A stretch of 44,941 nucleotides of DNA from positions 1-44,941 of the forward strand of contig NZ_JACYTR010000036.1 in assembly GCF_014841215.1 (NCBI RefSeq). The letters run 5' to 3'. How positions within the stretch are numbered: the stretch's first letter is position 1; every line of letters starts with the position of its first letter. Below are positions 42,183 through 44,941 of this stretch, one piece after another. The notes under the pieces were generated by a model. The model was not told the origin of the DNA. It made no database searches and was given only the letters and a program-made list of their open reading frames with translations. Origin of the DNA: Pseudomarimonas arenosa. GTDB lineage: Bacteria > Pseudomonadota > Gammaproteobacteria > Xanthomonadales > Xanthomonadaceae. Position numbers and translations under genes: made by a program.

Positions 42183-43556
42183 TCACTTGCAGGGTGGCAC
42201 TTCGCGAGCCTGGCGGCCCACGTGGTCGCACTGCAGTTTGGCATTGGCATTGACGAACCACTGATCGAAGCGATCGGCATCGATCAACAGCCGCTCGGCA
42301 CTGCAACCGCTGGCTTTGAAGTCGCCGCTGTAGGGATCATCACCGTGACTGAGGAACAGCCCTTCACTTGGGAATTCGACCTGATAGTGCCGGCAATACG
42401 CCCGCATGCGAACCGGTATGTTGACTGCGCGCAGCAAGGCACGCAGCAGACCTGCGCTGCCAAAGCAACCCGCGGTACGCTTGCGCTCTGGCCAGGCCGG
42501 CTGCCCAAGATGGGGCGTGCCGCTGAGGATGCGTGACACTGGCGGAAACCCGACGTACTGCCATTGCTCATGCATCGAGTCGGCTGACACCGCGCCTTCG
42601 AAGTGTAGCAACTCATCGCGCATCCAATTCAGCAGATTGATGATGGTGGAACGCCGCGTTTTGCCCAGTAGCGACTGCATCCAACGCGTCTGGCCACTCG
42701 GGTCATCGGCCAGCACCATGCCCGACACCGCCATCTCCACCTCGTAGCCATCCGGACGCCAACGAAACATTTCGCGACTGTCGAGCAGGATCTCCAGTTG
42801 ATCACGCGGATACTCGCTCAGAGACCAGGGCAGGTCAGCGCGATATTCCAATGCCAGACTCTGAGCCAGGGATGCCAGGTACAAACGCTCGGCATCTGCA
42901 GCGCTCAGTCGCTGATGGATCAGGCCGGTGGCTGCCGATCTGCTCTCGGCTTCAGCCAGATTTTCGGCAATGCCCTGCGCATTGCCAGACCTGGATGACG
43001 AAGCCTCGAGCGCACGACGAAACGCCTGGTACAGGGCCTGGCGACGCGACTCGGGCCAATTGGCATGGGGCTCGGGCCCATCCATCGACTCCCAAACAAT
43101 CTCCTGGCTAAGAACCGCCTGCTCGGCGAGCCAGATCTCAAAGGCCAAGGGCTTGGGAATGTCCTGGTGCACGGCACGCGCAAGCCCCTTCAGCGGCGCG
43201 AGGACTGCCACGACGTCGACATCAATGAAACCGCTGGCATGCAGAAAGCGCTGCGGTCCTGGTCGACCGTTGCAGTAGATGCCGACCTTGTAGCTGCCCG
43301 GCGCCAGCTTGGCCGGTACGCGAGCCACGATGCGCGTCGGCGACCAGGTCTGCACCTCCAGATCGAACACGTTGCCGCGGTTAATCACCGGCCGCCGGGC
43401 CTCGCGCTGGGCTGCGAATTCGCCATGCAGCACCAACTCGCCGCCGGCGGCGACCTGCAACGGCTCAATGGCGCGCAATCGATCCTGACAAGGCGCGCCC
43501 TGCAGCGCGGAAGAGACGCCCAGGCCAACAAGCATACAAAGCAAGGTTCGCAACAT
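42183..43556 (-). CDS. Secreted transglutaminase-like (protease-fold) protein
   Basis: 457 residues from ATG 43556 with GGAGGG upstream; the longer frame to 43631 has no such site. Signal peptide ~1-20. The C-terminal third has the transglutaminase-core pattern: Cys in KRTAGCFGSAGLLRALLRAV (~C364), His ~H390 (CRHYQVEF) and Asp ~D406/D407 (LFLSHGDDPYSG), so a Cys-His-Asp triad. The N-terminal half (beta-strand rich, GGELVLHGEFAAQ, RIVARVPAKLAPGSYKVGIY) resembles an Ig-like domain. The substrate is unknown. It is convergent with metK and separated from it by a terminator. Confidence 0.75.
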   Translation of the reverse strand: MLRTLLCMLVGLGVSSALQGAPCQDRLRAIEPLQVAAGGELVLHGEFAAQREARRPVINRGNVFDLEVQTWSPTRIVARVPAKLAPGSYKVGIYCNGRPGPQRFLHASGFIDVDVVAVLAPLKGLARAVHQDIPKPLAFEIWLAEQAVLSQEIVWESMDGPEPHANWPESRRQALYQAFRRALEASSSRSGNAQGIAENLAEAESRSAATGLIHQRLSAADAERLYLASLAQSLALEYRADLPWSLSEYPRDQLEILLDSREMFRWRPDGYEVEMAVSGMVLADDPSGQTRWMQSLLGKTRRSTIINLLNWMRDELLHFEGAVSADSMHEQWQYVGFPPVSRILSGTPHLGQPAWPERKRTAGCFGSAGLLRALLRAVNIPVRMRAYCRHYQVEFPSEGLFLSHGDDPYSGDFKASGCSAERLLIDADRFDQWFVNANAKLQCDHVGRQAREVPPCK

Positions 43557-43889
43557 GACCTGCCCTCCAGTAACCGCTGGGACCGGCGCTTCAGGACTTG
43601 AGGACGCTCGCCCGACGCAATCTCCGATCAACTCCTATGATGCGCCATCTGACCGCTTAGCAGCCGTCAGAACGCCCTGGGGCGTACCGCTGTCGTTGAA
43701 CAAACAGGCGCGCGCGCTGGGTACGGAGGCCGCAGTAGCCACTGGTGCCGTTGTGCCCGATTAGCAGCTTGGCCCGAACCGTCTCGGTGTGGAGTCGTTG
43801 ATGGCGTGGTGGCGGATCACTGCCACCGCTACCTCGTATGGAAGAGTGACCTTTTCGCCGCGGTTCTACCCAGCGCGCCTACAACAGTC
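43557..43889. other. Intergenic region, possible IS110 left flank
   Basis: About 330 bases with no gene. A GGTGGC/GCCACC stem with an 8-nt loop (43808-43827) lies 63 bp before the IS110 start codon. In IS110-type elements this flank encodes a guide-like bridge RNA, but this fragment is too degraded to claim it. Confidence 0.3.
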
Positions 43890-44306
43890 ATGGCACGCAA
43901 GCAGCAGAAGCGCGCATTACGGGTGCTGTATCGCGATTGTGCGGGCATCGACATCGGTGCCAGCGTTCATTGGGTGGCGATTGATCCGGCGCTCGATGCC
44001 CAGCCGACCCGGTCGTTTGGGGTCGACACGATCTCGCTAGAACAGATGGCCGATTGGCTAATCGAGCGCGGCGTGCGTCAGGTTGCTCTGGAGTCGACCG
44101 GGGTCTACTGGATTCCGGTCTTTGAGCCATTGGAGCGGCGTGGTCTGAACGTCCACCTGGTCGATGCGCGCGCCACCAAGCAGGTCAGTGGTCGCAATCA
44201 GACCTGTGCCGAACTCGGCGCGTCTGAAAAGTCCAGGATGGACTTGTTCAGACCTTCCTTGGAATCATTTCAGCCGTCTGATGTTTGCGACGAGTGGTCG
44301 CGCTGA
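43890..44306 (+). pseudogene. Truncated IS110-family transposase
   Basis: The frame starts at ATG 43890. Residues ~1-105 are an IS110 DEDD N-terminal (RuvC-like) domain: GIDIGASVHWVAI, ALESTGVYWIPVFEPL, VHLVDARATKQVSGR. Just where the next conserved aspartates (K-T-D-x-x-D) belong, the sequence passes into repeat A at 44203 and reads unrelated residues until 44306. The rest, including the C-terminal domain with the catalytic serine, is missing. So it is a broken copy; start and end of the element are not clear. Confidence 0.88.
44203..44260. repeat. Dispersed structured repeat A, copy 2
   Basis: 58 bp matching 2544-2601 with 3 substitutions, same orientation, with the same two stem-loops. 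It sits at the exact point where the IS110 transposase is cut off. A further hairpin with a GAAA loop (GCGCT/AGCGC) follows at 44300-44313. Confidence 0.85.
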
Positions 44307-44339
44307 AAAGCGCCTGGTTGGAGGTGTTGCAGCAAGCGG

Positions 44340-44717
44340 CTAGTCTGGCCGCGGTTGCGCACGCAGACGCTTCAACCAATCGCTCAGGTTGAACTCAGCA
44401 AAATCCTTGAATTCGCCGGCGTCGTAGAACCGCCCGTAGCACACCGTACAGCTCTCGAACCAGATATGCGGCTGGGCTGCATCCACCATGCGGATCAGCG
44501 GCTGACCCGACTTGCAGCGTGGGCAGTCGATGCGGTCGTTGCTGTTCTGCTGACGGCCCACCTGCGGATCACCGATGTCGATCTGTTCGGCATGCTGCTT
44601 CAGCAACTCCTCTTCCAGCATGTCGAACCATAGCCCACCGCAGCCCTCGCAGCGTTCGATTTCAACCTCGTCGACCACCAGCGACTGCATCGTCGCGCGG
44701 CACTTTGGACACTGCAT
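44340..44717 (-). CDS. zf-TFIIB-type zinc-finger protein
   Basis: 125 residues from ATG 44717 (MQCPKCRATM). Two zinc knuckles: CPKC...CEGC (residues ~3-27) with GGLWFDMLEEELL, and CPRC...CTVC (~67-94) with GRFYDAGEFKDF. This is the zf-TFIIB pattern of paired CxxC with a W-F-D turn. Small cytosolic proteins of this type are common and of unknown function. Convergent with the IS110 fragment. Confidence 0.85.
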   Translation of the reverse strand: MQCPKCRATMQSLVVDEVEIERCEGCGGLWFDMLEEELLKQHAEQIDIGDPQVGRQQNSNDRIDCPRCKSGQPLIRMVDAAQPHIWFESCTVCYGRFYDAGEFKDFAEFNLSDWLKRLRAQPRPD

Positions 44718-44815
44718 GAACTCGCCCCCTGACTTGCTCAACAAAGTCTGCCAGATTTGCGGGGTTTGATGGTCGCCCTACTCAGGGGCCTGGACCTGAC
44801 GATGGCGAAGCGAAC

Positions 44816-44941
44816 CGCCTAACCCGGATATTTCATGAGGGGGCGCGGATGATCACCGAGGACTTTGCGTCGAGTGCAAGGCGCGACGAGCCCAAGTGGT
44901 GGGCCCACTTGGGCGAGATCGGGACGCAGTCCCGCGTAGCT
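44816..44941. repeat. Dispersed repeat family B, copy 2 (cut by the window end)
   Basis: Begins CCTAACCCGGATATTTCATG, then GATGATCACC (44848), CCCAAGTGG/CCACTTGGG stem with a 5-nt loop (44891-44913) and GGGAC/GTCCC (44921-44933). The order of hairpins parallels copy 1 at 13127. It continues past the window. Confidence 0.6.

Noticed and set aside
43808-43827. IS110 bridge RNA
   Set aside because: Only a short stem is visible and the element is broken; there is no evidence for the two guide loops.

Overview
The window looks like chromosomal DNA of a GC-rich gammaproteobacterium, most likely from the Xanthomonadales (Lysobacterales). This is inferred from content and not from a marker gene: two TonB-dependent receptors, a DUF1302/DUF1329 pair, membrane-anchored winged-helix regulators, an ECF sigma factor paired with a TPR-bearing Ser/Thr kinase, an AlaA-type aminotransferase, a Grx4-rhodanese fusion, and a secreted protein ending in the DGFE motif that recurs in this order. 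No rRNA, tRNA or CRISPR array was seen.

Layout. 1-7.9 kb is a patchy, accessory-looking stretch, by eye less GC-rich than the rest: the 3' end of an unknown gene, a secreted beta-propeller protein, a divergent TetR/VOC pair with AcrR-like operators, then a leftward run of small proteins (MSYD family, a frameshifted ORF, a zinc-ribbon SUKH protein, a DUF6882-like protein, a 76-aa protein) below an AraC regulator. 7.9-12.8 kb is a leftward operon: DUF1302 outer-membrane barrel, DUF1329 periplasmic protein, and a winged-helix/TM/alpha-beta-hydrolase fusion whose nucleophile serine is replaced by glycine. 13.4-15.4 kb is a LytS/LytTR two-component pair. 15.5-21.9 kb holds a winged-helix/TM/propeller sensor divergent from a translationally coupled serine-hydrolase lipoprotein and TonB receptor. 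22.0-27.2 kb is an ECF sigma / Ser-Thr kinase / S74-chaperone head-repeat protein / small secreted protein cluster.

27.4-42.1 kb is denser and more housekeeping-like: an AlaA-like aminotransferase, an SGNH hydrolase, a three-domain glutaredoxin, a small lipoprotein, a short AMP nucleosidase, an AraC regulator, a run of DUF1761 / propeller / SRPBCC / PqqU-like receptor genes, an OmpR-type two-component system coupled to a periplasmic isoaspartyl peptidase, and metK. The right end holds a transglutaminase-like protein, a broken IS110 transposase, a zinc-finger protein and part of a dispersed repeat.

Themes. Several loci pair a sensor or regulator with outer-membrane or secreted products: winged helix-pseudohydrolase with DUF1302/1329; winged helix-propeller with hydrolase/TonB receptor; sigma factor/kinase with head-repeat protein. 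Many junctions are coupled by 4-11 nt overlaps. Two dispersed structured repeat families occur at least twice each; one interrupts the IS110 gene and also abuts the TetR gene, which points to local mobile-element activity. The best candidates for an undescribed system are the pseudohydrolase-regulated DUF1302/1329 operon and the hydrolase/TonB-receptor locus, whose products all carry calcium-loop-like motifs.
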